A stretch of 32,615 nucleotides of DNA from Rhizopus sp. PT2906 (Eukaryota; Mucoromycota; Mucoromycetes; Mucorales; Rhizopodaceae): positions 1 to 32,615 of the forward strand of contig JAMYHX010000482.1 of the NCBI GenBank assembly GCA_025529335.1, read 5' to 3'. The notes beneath the pieces were generated by a model. It was not told where the DNA came from. It saw only the letters and a list, made by a program, of their open reading frames with translations, and made no database searches. Positions 21,432 to 32,110 of the stretch are shown piece after piece. Made by a program: the position numbers and the translations under genes. Position 1 is the first letter of the stretch. Each line of letters starts with the position of its first letter.

Positions 21432-23681
21432 ATGCCAAAAGACGAGAAGAAGTATGATAAAATTCTAGTAAAGAATTTGGTGTTGAAGAATATTGCTGGA
21501 GTTGAAGCATGGCAAAGACTCAAAGAACAGCCTGTGGTGATTACAGTTGCTTTATATACAGACATCTCTGCCGCGGGAAATACCGATCATGTCACAAACA
21601 CGATCCATTACGGCCATGTCACCAAGGCAATTACCAAATTGAGTGAAAAAACATCGTTCCAGTCACTTGAAGAACTAGCATACGCTATTGTCAAACTATG
21701 CTGTGTTCAATTTGGCGCTGCAAGAACACAAGTGACGGTAGAGCAACCCAAGGCCCTGCTACACGCTGCTGCTTCGGGAGTAAAGCTCACACGAGCACGC
21801 GAAGACTTTGAACAGAACGATTCGACTGGAGCTGTTTCTGGACTGGGAATAGAGGATGAAATGTTTGTACGAGATCTGCGTCTGCACACGATTGTTGGTG
21901 TCAACCCTTGGGAACGCGAGGAGAAGCAAGTCGTGATTGTCAACTTGCAAGTGTATCCTTCTGCTATACCTTATGATAAGGTGTTTGAAAAGGAAAACAA
22001 ATCATATAACCTTCGTACCATCGTTCGTACCCTCACACGTCATATCGAAGACTCAGGTTACAAGACGATCGAGGCATTGGCCGTGACCTTGGCTCGACTT
22101 GCCCTCGAGAAATGTCACGTCAACAAGATTACTGTGCGAGTGGAGAAGCCGAGCGCGATTCTATTTGCTGATTGCTCGGGTCTTGAAGTGACTCGTGATC
22201 GTGTCTGGTTGAAGCAAGTATTAGAACAAGAAGAAAAGGCGGGCAAGAAGTTTATACATCATATTGATCGACTAAAATATAAAAAGGAAGTACCTGTCAA
22301 TTGCAACCAGACTGCCTACATCGCTCTTGGCTCCAACATGGGCGATCGCGTGGGAAATATCAATACTGCCTTACTACAGTTGGAAAAGGATGGACAGAGT
22401 GTAATGCTCGATACAAGCTATCTATATGAAACACCGCCCATGTACCATACGGATCAACCCGCATTCCTGAACGCCGTTTGCAAGATTGCGACTTGTTTAG
22501 AACCTCATGCTCTGCTTGATAAATTAAAGGAGATTGAACAAGATCTAGGCCGTCAGCCAACCTTCAGAAATGGCCCTCGACCGATCGACTTGGATATCCT
22601 GTTCTATAATGATCTCGTGATGAGCGATGAGCGACTGACAATTCCTCATGCCTCTATTCAAGAACGCGAATTTGTTCTTTGGCCACTATGTGATATTGCC
22701 AGGGACATGGAACATCCACGACTATTCAAGACGAACGGACAGCTGCTGTCACAGCTTTTGAAGATGTCTGCAGAGACAAAAGATGGACCTGATAAGCTGG
22801 ACAAGGTGATACCTATCCAGGACCAAAAACTATGGAAATGGGACGAAAAGACATACATCATGGGCATTCTTAATGCCACACCCGACAGCTTCTCAGACGG
22901 CGGTAGTTACAACGATATCGACGCAGGTGTGGCTGCAGCATGGCGTATGAAGGAAGAAGGTGCAGATATGATTGATATCGGTGGTATGTCCACACGTCCA
23001 GGAGCAGACGATACATTTCCTGAAGAAGAAGAAATACGCCGTGTTGTGCCCTTGATCAAGGCTCTCCGTCAATCTGGCTTTGACTTGCCAATTTCTATCG
23101 ACACCTTCCGTGCCTCGGTAGCCAAAGCTGCTCTGGAAGCAGGCGCCAGCATGATCAACGATATCTCAGGTGGCTCGAGAGATCCTCAGATGCTCAAACT
23201 CATGGCCGATGCACAAGTCCCTGTTTGCTTGATGCACATGCGCGGTGATGCACAAACCATGATGTCAGAAGCCAATACGACTTATGAGAACAACGATGTT
23301 TTGGACGAAGTGGCTCATGTTCTTCATGCCTTGGTCGAACGAGCTGTGGCTGCAGGTGTGCATCGTTGGAATATTATCGTTGACCCAGGTATCGGGTTTG
23401 CCAAGACGCCTAGTCAGGACTTTGAATTGCTCAGGCACATGGAAGAAATGTCTAAACATCCAGAATCACTTCTTAGGGGGCTGCCCTTGCTGATGGGTAT
23501 CAGTCGTAAAAAGTTCATTGGACAAGTCACAGGTGTCAAGGAAGCAAGTCAAAGGACATTTGGTACTGCAGCTGCTGTGGCTGCTTCAGTCGCTGGTGGT
23601 GCCAACGTCATCCGTGTGCATGATGTGAGGCCAATGTGGGAAGTTATTCAAGTGTGTGACACGGTCTGGAAACGCAAGTAA
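21432..23681 (+). CDS. FOL1: Trifunctional folate synthesis enzyme (DHNA aldolase / HPPK / DHPS)
   Basis: A single exon of 749 aa. Two tandem FolB-type units (about 8-120 and 145-255; the second has MFVRDLRLHTIVGVNPWERE) form the aldolase. HPPK spans about 292-450 (YIALGSNMGDRVGNINTALL; FRNGPRPIDLDILFYND). DHPS spans about 470-749 (YIMGILNATPDSFSDGG; MIDIGGMSTRPGA; ISIDTFRASVAKAALEAGAS; VDPGIGFAKT; LLMGISRKKFIGQ; RVHDVRP). The domain order is the fungal fusion that makes dihydropteroate from dihydroneopterin; DHPS is the sulfonamide target. I chose the ATG at 21432 because the in-frame extension upstream is only T- and A-rich leader. No catalytic motif appears damaged. Confidence 0.97.
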   Translation: MPKDEKKYDKILVKNLVLKNIAGVEAWQRLKEQPVVITVALYTDISAAGNTDHVTNTIHYGHVTKAITKLSEKTSFQSLEELAYAIVKLCCVQFGAARTQVTVEQPKALLHAAASGVKLTRAREDFEQNDSTGAVSGLGIEDEMFVRDLRLHTIVGVNPWEREEKQVVIVNLQVYPSAIPYDKVFEKENKSYNLRTIVRTLTRHIEDSGYKTIEALAVTLARLALEKCHVNKITVRVEKPSAILFADCSGLEVTRDRVWLKQVLEQEEKAGKKFIHHIDRLKYKKEVPVNCNQTAYIALGSNMGDRVGNINTALLQLEKDGQSVMLDTSYLYETPPMYHTDQPAFLNAVCKIATCLEPHALLDKLKEIEQDLGRQPTFRNGPRPIDLDILFYNDLVMSDERLTIPHASIQEREFVLWPLCDIARDMEHPRLFKTNGQLLSQLLKMSAETKDGPDKLDKVIPIQDQKLWKWDEKTYIMGILNATPDSFSDGGSYNDIDAGVAAAWRMKEEGADMIDIGGMSTRPGADDTFPEEEEIRRVVPLIKALRQSGFDLPISIDTFRASVAKAALEAGASMINDISGGSRDPQMLKLMADAQVPVCLMHMRGDAQTMMSEANTTYENNDVLDEVAHVLHALVERAVAAGVHRWNIIVDPGIGFAKTPSQDFELLRHMEEMSKHPESLLRGLPLLMGISRKKFIGQVTGVKEASQRTFGTAAAVAASVAGGANVIRVHDVRPMWEVIQVCDTVWKRK

Positions 23682-24334
23682 AGAAAAAAAAGTATAAAAC
23701 TGGTTATTTTTGTATATTTTAAGAAATAATTCAACAATGTAATAATAAATCGCATGCTTTGATCGACACAAGTCATTACAATGAGAGTAATATGAACAAG
23801 GGGGGTGCATCAAGTGAGATTGACGATAAGAAAAGAAAGGAGAGAGAGAGGCCCTTCTAATGAGCTGTGTGCTATAAATAGTATTCACCATTTAAAGAAG
23901 AAGCAAAAAAATTAACAAACAAATAAGGAGCAAATATTCATAGCTTCTTGATTGTATAAAATCAAATTTCAATTATAAAAGACTACATGTAGCATCCAAT
24001 TCAATACTTATGACAAACATATTAAATTACAAAAAATTGTAGAGGAGAGAACATAGGGATAGGTTACGCCATAATCTAACAGAAAATATCCACGGGCAAC
24101 TCAAAAAAAAAGAGAGAGAGAGGGGGGGAGATCAAATTGACAGGGAAAAAGTCATCTCCTGAAAGCAGACAATAAACCTGCACGAACCCTTTCATTATTA
24201 ACTTAACGACATCATACAGACAAGTTTAAATAAAAACGATATTCAAACATATAAAAATTTATTTAAGAACAAAAAACAGAAAACATATAAACTAAGTGTA
24301 ATTTATTTAAGGGCACATAAATAATGATCATAAA
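23682..24334. other. Convergent 3' region between FOL1 and the zinc-finger gene
   Basis: AT-rich, with poly-purine runs such as AGAGAGAGAGGGGGGGAG near 24115. No coding frame, tRNA or strong hairpin seen. Confidence 0.5.
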
Positions 24335-25092
24335 TTAAATAAGATTTGAATACGCACTGTTGTTGTTGTTGTTGTTAGTATTATTACTAAAGTATGGTTG
24401 CTGCTCTTGTTTGCATCTTGTTGCTATTATAGTCTTTTTTCCTACTGTATCTTTATTCGTACCATGTCGGTGTATTCTTATATGTTGGTTTAAATTATCT
24501 GATCTTGAAAATCGCTTATGACAGTTTTGGTAGGGGCATTCAAAGGCTATAGATAAACAAAGGTCAATACATAAAAGAGTATGTCTAGAATCAATGACTT
24601 ACGTTTTTCTAAAGTATGTATAGAACGTATATGTCGTTTGAGATGTTCTGACCGTTTGAACACTTTACCGCATCCATCTGCTTTACACGTAAACATGCGT
24701 GCACCTGCACCAGGCACATTTGATACTCTTCTTCCTCTCGATCGAGGCTGAGGTTTCAGAGGCGGCGTGTCTGGGCGCATCATTGGGTTATTAAATATCA
24801 AGTGATTATCATTTTGACTAAAGTTCTTATGATGTGAATCATAGTAATGAATAGGCCGATGCGGTTGTTGTTGAATCATAAATGGTTGAGATATCTTTTG
24901 TTGGTGAATGTCAACATAGATAGGGTCTATAAAGGAAGCCATAGATGGTGGTGGTGTGTCTTCTTCACTGCTACTTGGCAAGTAACATGGATCAGGATCA
25001 GATAGCATACTTGTGTAGCTGAACCGTCGCTCTGGATTGACAAATTTCATTATATGATTACCTTCTTGAAAAGGTGTCGTCTGAATAGACAT
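24335..25092 (-). CDS. C2H2 zinc-finger transcription factor, Msn2/Msn4-like
   Basis: Two minus-strand exons, 25092-24603 and 24546-24335, give 233 aa. The intron splits the linker between two fingers, so a single-exon reading would miss the second. Finger 1 is FTCKADGCGKVFKRSEHLKR HIRSIH (about 134-159); finger 2 is FECPYQNCHKRFSRSDNLNQ HIRIH (about 165-189). The contact helices RSEHLKR and RSDNLNQ match those of Msn2/Msn4, which bind the AGGGG stress element. The N-terminal half is low-complexity, rich in Ser, Pro, Gln and His, and probably holds the regulatory and activation segments. The C-terminus has an Asn run. Expected role: nuclear stress-responsive regulator; real targets are unknown. 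Confidence 0.9.
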
Positions 25093-27780
25093 GATATTAA
25101 AAAGTATAAAAAGAGAGAGAGAAAGAAAAGAGAAAAGAGAAAGAGAGAGAGATGGTTTTATAGACAGTATTGGGTGTATCTTTTTTACAATTAATTAAGG
25201 GATTTAGAATCTTTATATTCTATTTTAAGTGAATAAGCTCGTCTTTAAGCGAATGATAAAGTAAATTATCATAAGTTATATAGATTTTACAACACAGGGG
25301 GACCAATTTAGAATCACTCAGTTTTTTATGCAAAATTGAGACTAAACGTCAATTTTATGAAAGCACGAGTTAAGGGTGCAAATGTAAAAAGACATATAGG
25401 AGATGATAATTATGGGGCTCTTGTATGTTTATTGATGAGAAAGAAGGAGCATAGATATTTACATAAAGGAGAATGACTATCTTAAAATAGCAAAACATGG
25501 TCTGTGTATCTAAAATTTCCTGAAAAAAGTGAGAACAGTAATAACGCAACAGAATAAAGAAAAAAGGCAGAAACGAGTGCACTCTTAAAAAAATAATCAG
25601 AAAGTCCAATCCCCCCTCGCGCCAATTCTAAAGTCTTGGTTACCAAAAATAGAAATCGTCTTTGTCTAGAGAATACTAAAGTGTGTACGATGAGTAAATC
25701 TAATGCTGTAAATACAGTCAATTACTTATATTTTGCTTCTGTGGTACGGCCTGAAGAATTATGATTCTTGGGAATACTTTTGATTGCAAGTCCAGAAGCC
25801 GAATAATAGCTCTATTTGGCCAAGTACTACCAAAAGACCGCAGCTGAGGTCACCAGTTAGTCTGTCCATAATGGCATGGGAGGGTTCTATGACTGGTATA
25901 CAGCATAATACGAGATAGATTTTTTTTTTTGCATTATTCTTTCCACCGAGCTTCTTTGTTCTTTATGCCTTTACTGGCTTGGCAATTACCTTTGATCCAT
26001 TATTATCAACACGGATATGCTCACGACGCAGTCCAACTCGAGTTTATTTATACTTGGTGTTGAAAGAGACAACTACCAAGCTAAAGATATTAGTATCAAG
26101 AGCTTCTAATCATAACCTGTTCCTGGTTGATCTTTAATGACAGCATCATCATTTCTGTCTTTTATGTCCTTTTTAGTATTTACTCTAATTCTACTAGGAT
26201 AGCATTTTACATGAATTGATTACAGAGTAAATATTGTTATTCTTTTGTTTTTGTACTGCTTTCAGGAACGAAGACTGTGATAGCTTGTCGCGTTTATGTA
26301 CGTGTTGTACTGACATTACTTTTCCGAGATAAGAAAATAGCTGAAAAAAGAAAAGGTATAAGTGCTTCTCTCTTACAGCTCTTTGACTTGAAGGGCTGCC
26401 ATCGGCACATAGATCCTTAAAGGTCTAAGATAACTGTAACATTGTAGTTTAAGAACCAGATGAGATAATACTACTTATTATACGAATATGTGATTGGTCA
26501 GTTTTTGGTGTCGATATGAAGGCATTGCTTATTGACTCCTTTTTTTTTATGTACAGTAGCTTGCTAGACAAGACTTGTGGATTCAATCACTTTTTCAAAA
26601 AGTCACTTACTATTATAGTCAAGTGGCATTACTCTAGGAAGCCCTGTGTCATTTGAATCCGCGCATAGTCGTTGCTTGTTGAATTTCAGCTTGTAGCTTA
26701 TTGAAAAATACAGCATAGTAACATAGCCAGCACACAACGATATTAAAGAGCATTAGAATTGAGCCATTGCATCAACCATTTACTTTTCATTATAATAAAA
26801 ACTTATTACATAATTCAAAAAAAAAAACCAAGAAAGCAGTTCTATATAAACAGAAGCTGGTCCTTTTTGCTATCAATTCGCCTTTCTCTTATAAGTGCAT
26901 ACCAAGGCTAGAGACAGTTACGTAATCGTAGCCATTTTTATACTGCCCCATCTCAATGGGACATTTGGAGTAGTTGTAGACAATGTCTATTGGTATCAAT
27001 ACGTTGCTCTATTAGTGTCTCATTTTACTAATAAAGGGTAACATTAGTAAAAATCAGATACGTAAACAGACGATTGAGAACTCAAGGCGAAAACATTATT
27101 CTATAATAAAAGAAAGAGCTGCCAAAGCGAACACGGTAAGCATCAGTTTATGATGATGAACCGCTGAACTGATAGTATAGAGATAAAGCTAGTAGCCATG
27201 ATTACTTTGTCTAAAAGTCAAAAAGATTTTATTATACTCAGTCTTTTTTGTTTGGACTTGAACAAACAAAGATAATACAATATCTATTTTTGAACGCAGA
27301 GCCATAATTTTTTTACCTAACGGAAACACCTCTGTTATTACTTCCTACAGTTGCCATAGAAGAGTATAGCGAAGATTTCCTTTTTTTCTGGCCAACACTA
27401 CATGCACCAGAAAATGCACTCAAAATAGACAAATGCTACGACCGCTACCTATGTTGTTACTTTACAACTTTACGCTACCAAAGCCTCTGACTAACCTAAG
27501 GCTGTCCAGTTCACTCTCTGTGATATAAAATACGAATATATCATAATTACACGTGAGCTAAATGGTCTTTGTTGATCAAACTGACAACATAAAATTAGAA
27601 TAAATACATCAATAGCAACTTTTCTTTTTGTCTCTTTCTTTTTGGAACTTCATAAAAGTCGTACTCTAAATCAAGTAATATGGAAAGATATCTGTTCTTT
27701 GAACGAGCTTAACGTAACACTGCGCATTGAAAAGGTTTGTTGACGACATCACAGGTAACGCTTGTAACATTAATCCTACC
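25093..27780. other. Intergenic, about 2.7 kb
   Basis: The first about 100 nt are an AG-rich leader (T/C-rich on the gene strand) of the zinc-finger gene. Beyond that no gene is supported. A short frame at about 27325-27489 (TPLLLLPTVAIEEYSEDF ... PTLHAPENALKIDK) looks faintly coding but has no start or partner exon. The region may be decayed mobile DNA. Confidence 0.45.
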
Positions 27781-28623
27781 ATGGATTTCCTCGTGCGCGA
27801 AGTGTGCACCGTTTTTAATCGCAAGGGATTCAAAAATCACCCCCAATTCTTATTGAAGTTCAATATTCAACTGATATAAACTTTTTCCGACGTTTGATGG
27901 AGTATTCTCTTTCGATCTGCAAGTACTACAGTACGCTGCTAATTGTTTTGGCGATTGTTACCCATAACACATCTCAAGCATTAGCAGACCTGACTTATGA
28001 ATGCTCAGAGCTTCCGTATGCTAAAAATATGCCATGCACTGGGTGGGTAAAAACCTGTTTTTTGATCAACAAGCAAACAATCACCAAACATTTAAAAAGC
28101 AAGCCTTTGGAAGCCATGGTTGCACTCGTTCATTTTCTTATAGAAGGAAAATCGGCGTTAATCAGTATGGAACGGCGTGATGGTCAAATCATTTAAACAT
28201 TGTATCGCATTGCAAAACGTATCGTTTTCCAAGAAATTGTGAAGGAAGAAACAAATGTTGTCACTTTTGAAGAACTTTATTTTCGCGCATTTGAAGGACT
28301 CAACCGAACCGAGGAAAACCACAGCAAGACGAGCGATCGACTGCCTGGACAATCGCATGACAACCCTCAATGAGATCCACAGGAAACGATTTGCTGCAAC
28401 GTCGTCTGATCCCACTGGCACAATTACCCCCGATCATGTTACTGCATTGACGACTATATCCTTTGAAACATATAGCAAGCATAATTCCGTTTTATATTTA
28501 CTTCCTTCATATGGGTGCCTTTCTCTTTTGACTCTTCTACAAGCATTGGGCAGGTCCGAGAAGATTCACTACAGGCCGCATGTTTCAAGTATTCAGAATG
28601 AGTGGCAATCGTCTCAACCATAG
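27781..28623 (+). pseudogene. Decayed ORF, possible relative of the PD-(D/E)XK-like repeat family
   Basis: Three pieces follow one another. 27781-27879 reads MDFLVREVCTVFNRKGFKNH PQFLLKFNIQ. After a frameshift near a T run, 27885-28376 reads FFRRLMEYSLSICKYYSTLL ... CTGWVKTCFLINKQTITKHL ... with an in-frame TAA at 28194, then TLYRIAKRIVFQEIVKEETN ... EELYFRAFEGLNRTEE. A third frame (to 28623) may continue. The order of strand-like hydrophobics, an R..xxY helix, and W-x-K-x-[CV]-[YF] parallels the gene in the 30-32 kb element. The position where that gene has E-I-Q is K-F-N here, so the presumed active site is lost. Relationship is inferred by eye. Confidence 0.4.
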
Positions 28624-29186
28624 ATTCGTTCTAATCAACAATGTAGTCCATGGGTTTAGGACCGCCATTCTCATCAATAACATTCTCACTCTTCATCATA
28701 TAAAGATATTGTGCTCATGCTCATTTGTAAAGATTGAAAAAAGAAAAAAGCATCATTTGCGATTTATATTTTTCATGAGCAAGCGACATGGTTTCTAAAA
28801 ATACAACTTCAATTTTGACTCTCCAGCGATCTCAATTTTGATTGGCTAAGGCATTGCATTTTGGATTCGTTGTACACTATTTCATTTTTGGTAAGCTCTA
28901 CCCAGATCATGGTTCTCATTCAATATTTTGATTTCTGTTAAAAAAGCAACCAATGATAAAGTCTTTTTTTTCTATATCCAATTCAATTCTATCAGTAATC
29001 AACAATTATGGTTTATTGGATTGTAAAAGAATATCCGAGAGGAATCCAATAAGAACACTTGTACTTTTTTCGATTGTTAAAACTAATTGTTTTATAAACT
29101 GAAAACAAAATATTCTTTTTTTTTCTTTACTCTTCCCAAGCATTTCTTTAAAAGGAATATAATAGTTATCCTCTAATTTTCTAAAC
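28624..29186. other. Intergenic, about 0.56 kb
   Basis: AT-rich. A short partial repeat with CAATTTTGA cores occurs around 28810-28845. No gene seen; the last part is the T-rich leader of the SAM-domain gene. Confidence 0.45.
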
Positions 29187-29820
29187 ATGAGCTGCTGTTA
29201 TTGTGATGACTATTCTGTAGATTCCGACATTGTGCGTTTGGATCATAGAAGACAAGTAGAAATGTTTTTAAGTGCTTACAAGTTGACACAGTACTATGAT
29301 ACTTTTATCAATGAAGGCTTTGATAGGCTATTATGTGTAAAGTATCTTCATATCATTACGCAGTAAAATATTAACCTCCCTCTCTTTTGATTTTAAATGA
29401 CAGCTACTTGATATTACAGAATCTGATCTCATTTCACTCAATGTCAAGAGAGGACATAGACGAGTAAGTTTGTTTATATAATAACAATAGCCTGTACTTA
29501 TAGGTTATAGTTACTACAAAGGGCTATTGCAACTGCCAAAGGAATACCTCTGTCCACACCTATTTTGATAAACTATGGATACCATTATTATTATTACACT
29601 GGTAATTTTTCTCTTTTTTTTTAAAAAAGAAAAGGATAAAAATTAACATTCAATAATAGATTCGCCATGCAATATTATACCACTTTATCAAGCATTAAAA
29701 TGCAATTGCACATCAAGACCAATTACACCTCGTGACGAATTTATAAAAGTAAAAACTGCATCTTTGAATGGGGAATTAAAAAAAGACTTTTATGAATACG
29801 CAATGGAAAGATGGGATTAA
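29187..29820 (+). CDS. SAM-domain protein
   Basis: Four exons, 29187-29336, 29404-29463, 29511-29601 and 29660-29820, give 153 aa. The SAM domain lies at about residues 22-80: QVEMFLSAYKLTQYYDTFIN, EGFDRLL/CLLDITESDLIS, LNVKRGHRR/LLQRAIATAKG. The conserved ITE.DL..L.VKRGHRR.LQRAIA signature is complete once three introns (67, 47 and 58 nt) are removed. After it come a Tyr-rich piece (YGYHYYYYT) and a Cys-containing tail (SPCNIIPLYQALKCNCTSRP) of no known domain. SAM domains mediate protein or RNA contacts, often in MAPK adaptors such as Ste50; the partner here is unknown. Confidence 0.8.
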
Positions 29821-29893
29821 TTAATAACAACAGAAAAGGAAGAAAATAAATGGAGTAAATCAAAATGACTCTATCCCCTTTGGACCTTTCTCT

Positions 29894-29946
29894 CTCTGCC
29901 TCTGCCTCTGCCTCTGCCTCTGCCTCTGTCTCTGTCTCTGTCTCTT
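29894..29946. repeat. (CTCTGC)n / (CTCTGT)n hexanucleotide microsatellite
   Basis: Five CTCTGC-type units pass into three CTCTGT units downstream of the SAM-domain gene. Likely length-variable. Confidence 0.85.
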
Positions 29947-30360
29947 TACCTCTTTTCTCCCCCTCCTTTCTTTAACCTCCTGTCCTGTTGGGTTGTTAAT
30001 CTGGGGAAGAACGGTTTACATATTAATGTCCATACCACTTGGATCAATAACAAGCAAAATGATTGTTTAAACAAAAAATAAACACTTTAATAACATAAAG
30101 CCATTTGACAAAACAACACAGGTTTAAACAAATGAAGTCATATAAGTGAATTAGTAAATATAGTGTTTCAAAGATGAAAGATTGATATGGAAAGACTGTG
30201 TGCCTTGCATAACATCTTGTACAATCATATCACAAAGTAAAGTCGTTACTTTTTAAGTTTGAAGTCGTGCAAAACTTTTTGTGTGCAACAACGATGTCAC
30301 TTGTTTCAATAATGAAGTCGTGAACACATTTGATGAACCTTGTTTATTTTTACATGTCGC

Positions 30361-31854
30361 TTAGTAATGCCCAACAATTTTCTTGGCAATTTTTATTTTG
30401 TATAAATTGTAATGATTTTTTTCTTTTTCCTGCTTACAATTTGTTTTACAGTTATTTGCTTGAGTGTTAATTGACTTCTGTATCAGCGGAAAAGATTGGT
30501 CTTCTTGCCAGCTTCGAAGCATTCTATCCAGTTCATTCTGCCGACGAGGTTCTGCCTTCATTTAATAGCAAATGCCAAGTCATCACCCTGATTTTCATCA
30601 ATGGCTGATTCGATAGGAGTAACATCGCTATCGCTCTTGTCATCGTCGTGTAGGCATCGCATTTTGTTCGAAAACTGCATACCGGCCTCCGCGTATTTGA
30701 TGGCTCGTTTGGTTGAACATTGTATGTTGTCTTTTGCTGATTTAATGATTTTTCCAAATTGAAGACTAATGGCATCACAAAAATCTTGCATCGTTTTGAC
30801 TTGATCAGATACCTGTGTACAATATTTCGAAAATGATGTATATGCTGAGTGGTATATCGTAAGTAAGGTTGGATCATCGAGTTCATCCAACGTGAGGAGA
30901 TGCCGCTGTTGTTGAGTAAAAAAGCAATTCAAGGCTACAATTGGCTGTAATGGTGTTGTATTCAGCTTTGTTATTGTAAAGAGGCTATTAAGTCGACAAT
31001 ATACGAATTAGATTCTTTATTAAGAAGAGCTGAATATTATTAAATTAAATTTGTGTGAGAGTTTACTTGGGTAGAGAATCTATGGCTGCCATTCATATTA
31101 TTGTCGTCACTGACATTACTTATGCTTATGTTATTATTATTATACTAGTAGCTACTATTGTTATAGTTATTTTAAGTTATTCTTATCAGATATGATAGAG
31201 AAATGTAAAGTAGAATGTGTGCTCTACTGTAAGATTATACTCGAGTTATTATAATGATTATCTCATCAAACACGTTAAATAGCTTTGACATTTGCTTAGC
31301 AATTGAATCAGCGTTGTAAATATAGACGAACTTGGCCCACGAATGGTAGTGTAGGGTGTAAAAACATTGATTGTCTGCTATCTTGAATATTTTGTTAAAA
31401 AACTGCTGTTCTGAGAAACCTTTTACGTTGAACACAACCAAGATTGGTACAATATGTGTTTCCTCAAAGACATCAAGGCAGTAGCGAATAGCACGGGCAA
31501 TAAATGGATAATTGACTTTTTGCTGGATCTCGACAATCACTGGTGGAAGGTCGTTCGTCGGTGTACAGTGAGGAAGGTAGAGGACGTCCGTTTTTCGACC
31601 GTCGTGTCTGTCACATGAGCCAACATAATATGCATCACTGTTTATTCCCTTTCCAACCACTTCTGCTATGATCATGTGCTTCATTTTTGAATCTTGCAAC
31701 AGAAGTTTGCTTGCCAAATCCGTGCCAGGTCGAGCAGGCAAAGCAATTAGTAACATATCGGTTGCTTCAGGTTCTTTGTTATTTTCTTCATCACAGTTTT
31801 TTTAGGTGTATTTGGTCTGTCGTCACTATCGGTTTCTTTTGTGCTTGTAATCAT
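30361..31854 (-). pseudogene. PD-(D/E)XK-like nuclease-family gene, decayed
   Basis: From the ATG at 31854 the start reads MITSTKETDSDDRPNTPKK, then a 7-A run where the frame must shift by one. The main frame, 31768-31235, reads TDMLLIALPARPGTDLASKL, AEVVGKGINSDAYYVGS, KTDVLYLP, PPVIVEIQQKVNYPFIARAI RYCLDVFEE, SWAKFVYIYNADS. Asp (codon 31588-31586) and Glu-x-Gln (Glu codon 31531-31529), followed by an F..R...YC helix, resemble the PD-(D/E)XK fold of Rpn/YhgA-type proteins. A second minus piece (30932-30558: LTLDELDDPTLL ... IKYAEAGMQFSNKM ... DENQGDDLAFAIK) and a third (30561-30361) may be the C-terminus, separated by the dispersed repeat. I recall this as a repeated Mucorales family without an established function. 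Confidence 0.5.
30960..31085 (-). repeat. Dispersed repeat, copy B
   Basis: Diverged copy of 11818-11925 in the same orientation, located between the two halves of the nuclease-like gene. It carries the same TAGATTCT (31009-31016) and AGAATCTA (31075-31082) inverted pair. Confidence 0.55.
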
Positions 31855-32058
31855 GATTAAAAGCTTGTGTGAACGATGCAAAGGAGAAGAAAAAAGCGAA
31901 AAAAAGGGGAGAGTTGCGGCCAAAAGGAACTTTTTTTTTTTTTTTTTTTTGTAAGCGACAAGTAAAAATAAATGGAGTTCATGACGACTTCATTGCTGGA
32001 TTAATCGACATCATTCTAGGATACGATTTTTTTCTGTACGACATTAAACTCAAAACCA

Positions 32059-32110
32059 GCGACTTTACTTTTTGAAATGACTATACAGTCTTTTCAGAAA
32101 GTAAAGTCGT
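32059..32110. repeat. 12-bp perfect inverted repeat at the element edge
   Basis: CGACTTTACTTT at about 32060-32071 is repeated inverted as AAAGTAAAGTCG at about 32098-32109, with a 26-nt spacer. The outer arm repeats the element terminus, suggesting a second, truncated end next to it. Confidence 0.65.

Larger units (their letters stand above)
30232..32078. mobile_element. TIR-bounded element carrying a decayed nuclease-like gene
   Basis: The reverse complement of 30232-30364 aligns along its whole length with 31952-32078. Shared blocks in order are TAAGCGACA.GTAAAAATAAA, GGTTCAT/AGTTCAT, CGACTTCATT, GACATC, ACGAC, and CGACTTTACTTT at the outer ends. By eye the arms are about 125-130 nt and roughly two-thirds identical. 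The outer end reads AAAGTAAAGTCG. The interior holds a minus-strand gene remnant and a dispersed repeat. No clear target-site duplication or transposase was found, so it may be non-autonomous or old. Confidence 0.6.

Noticed and set aside
24100..24135. G-rich AGAGAGAGAGGGGGGGAG run as a stress-element or G-quadruplex site
   Set aside because: It lies in a convergent 3' region and has only one long G run; low-complexity purine tract is the simpler reading.
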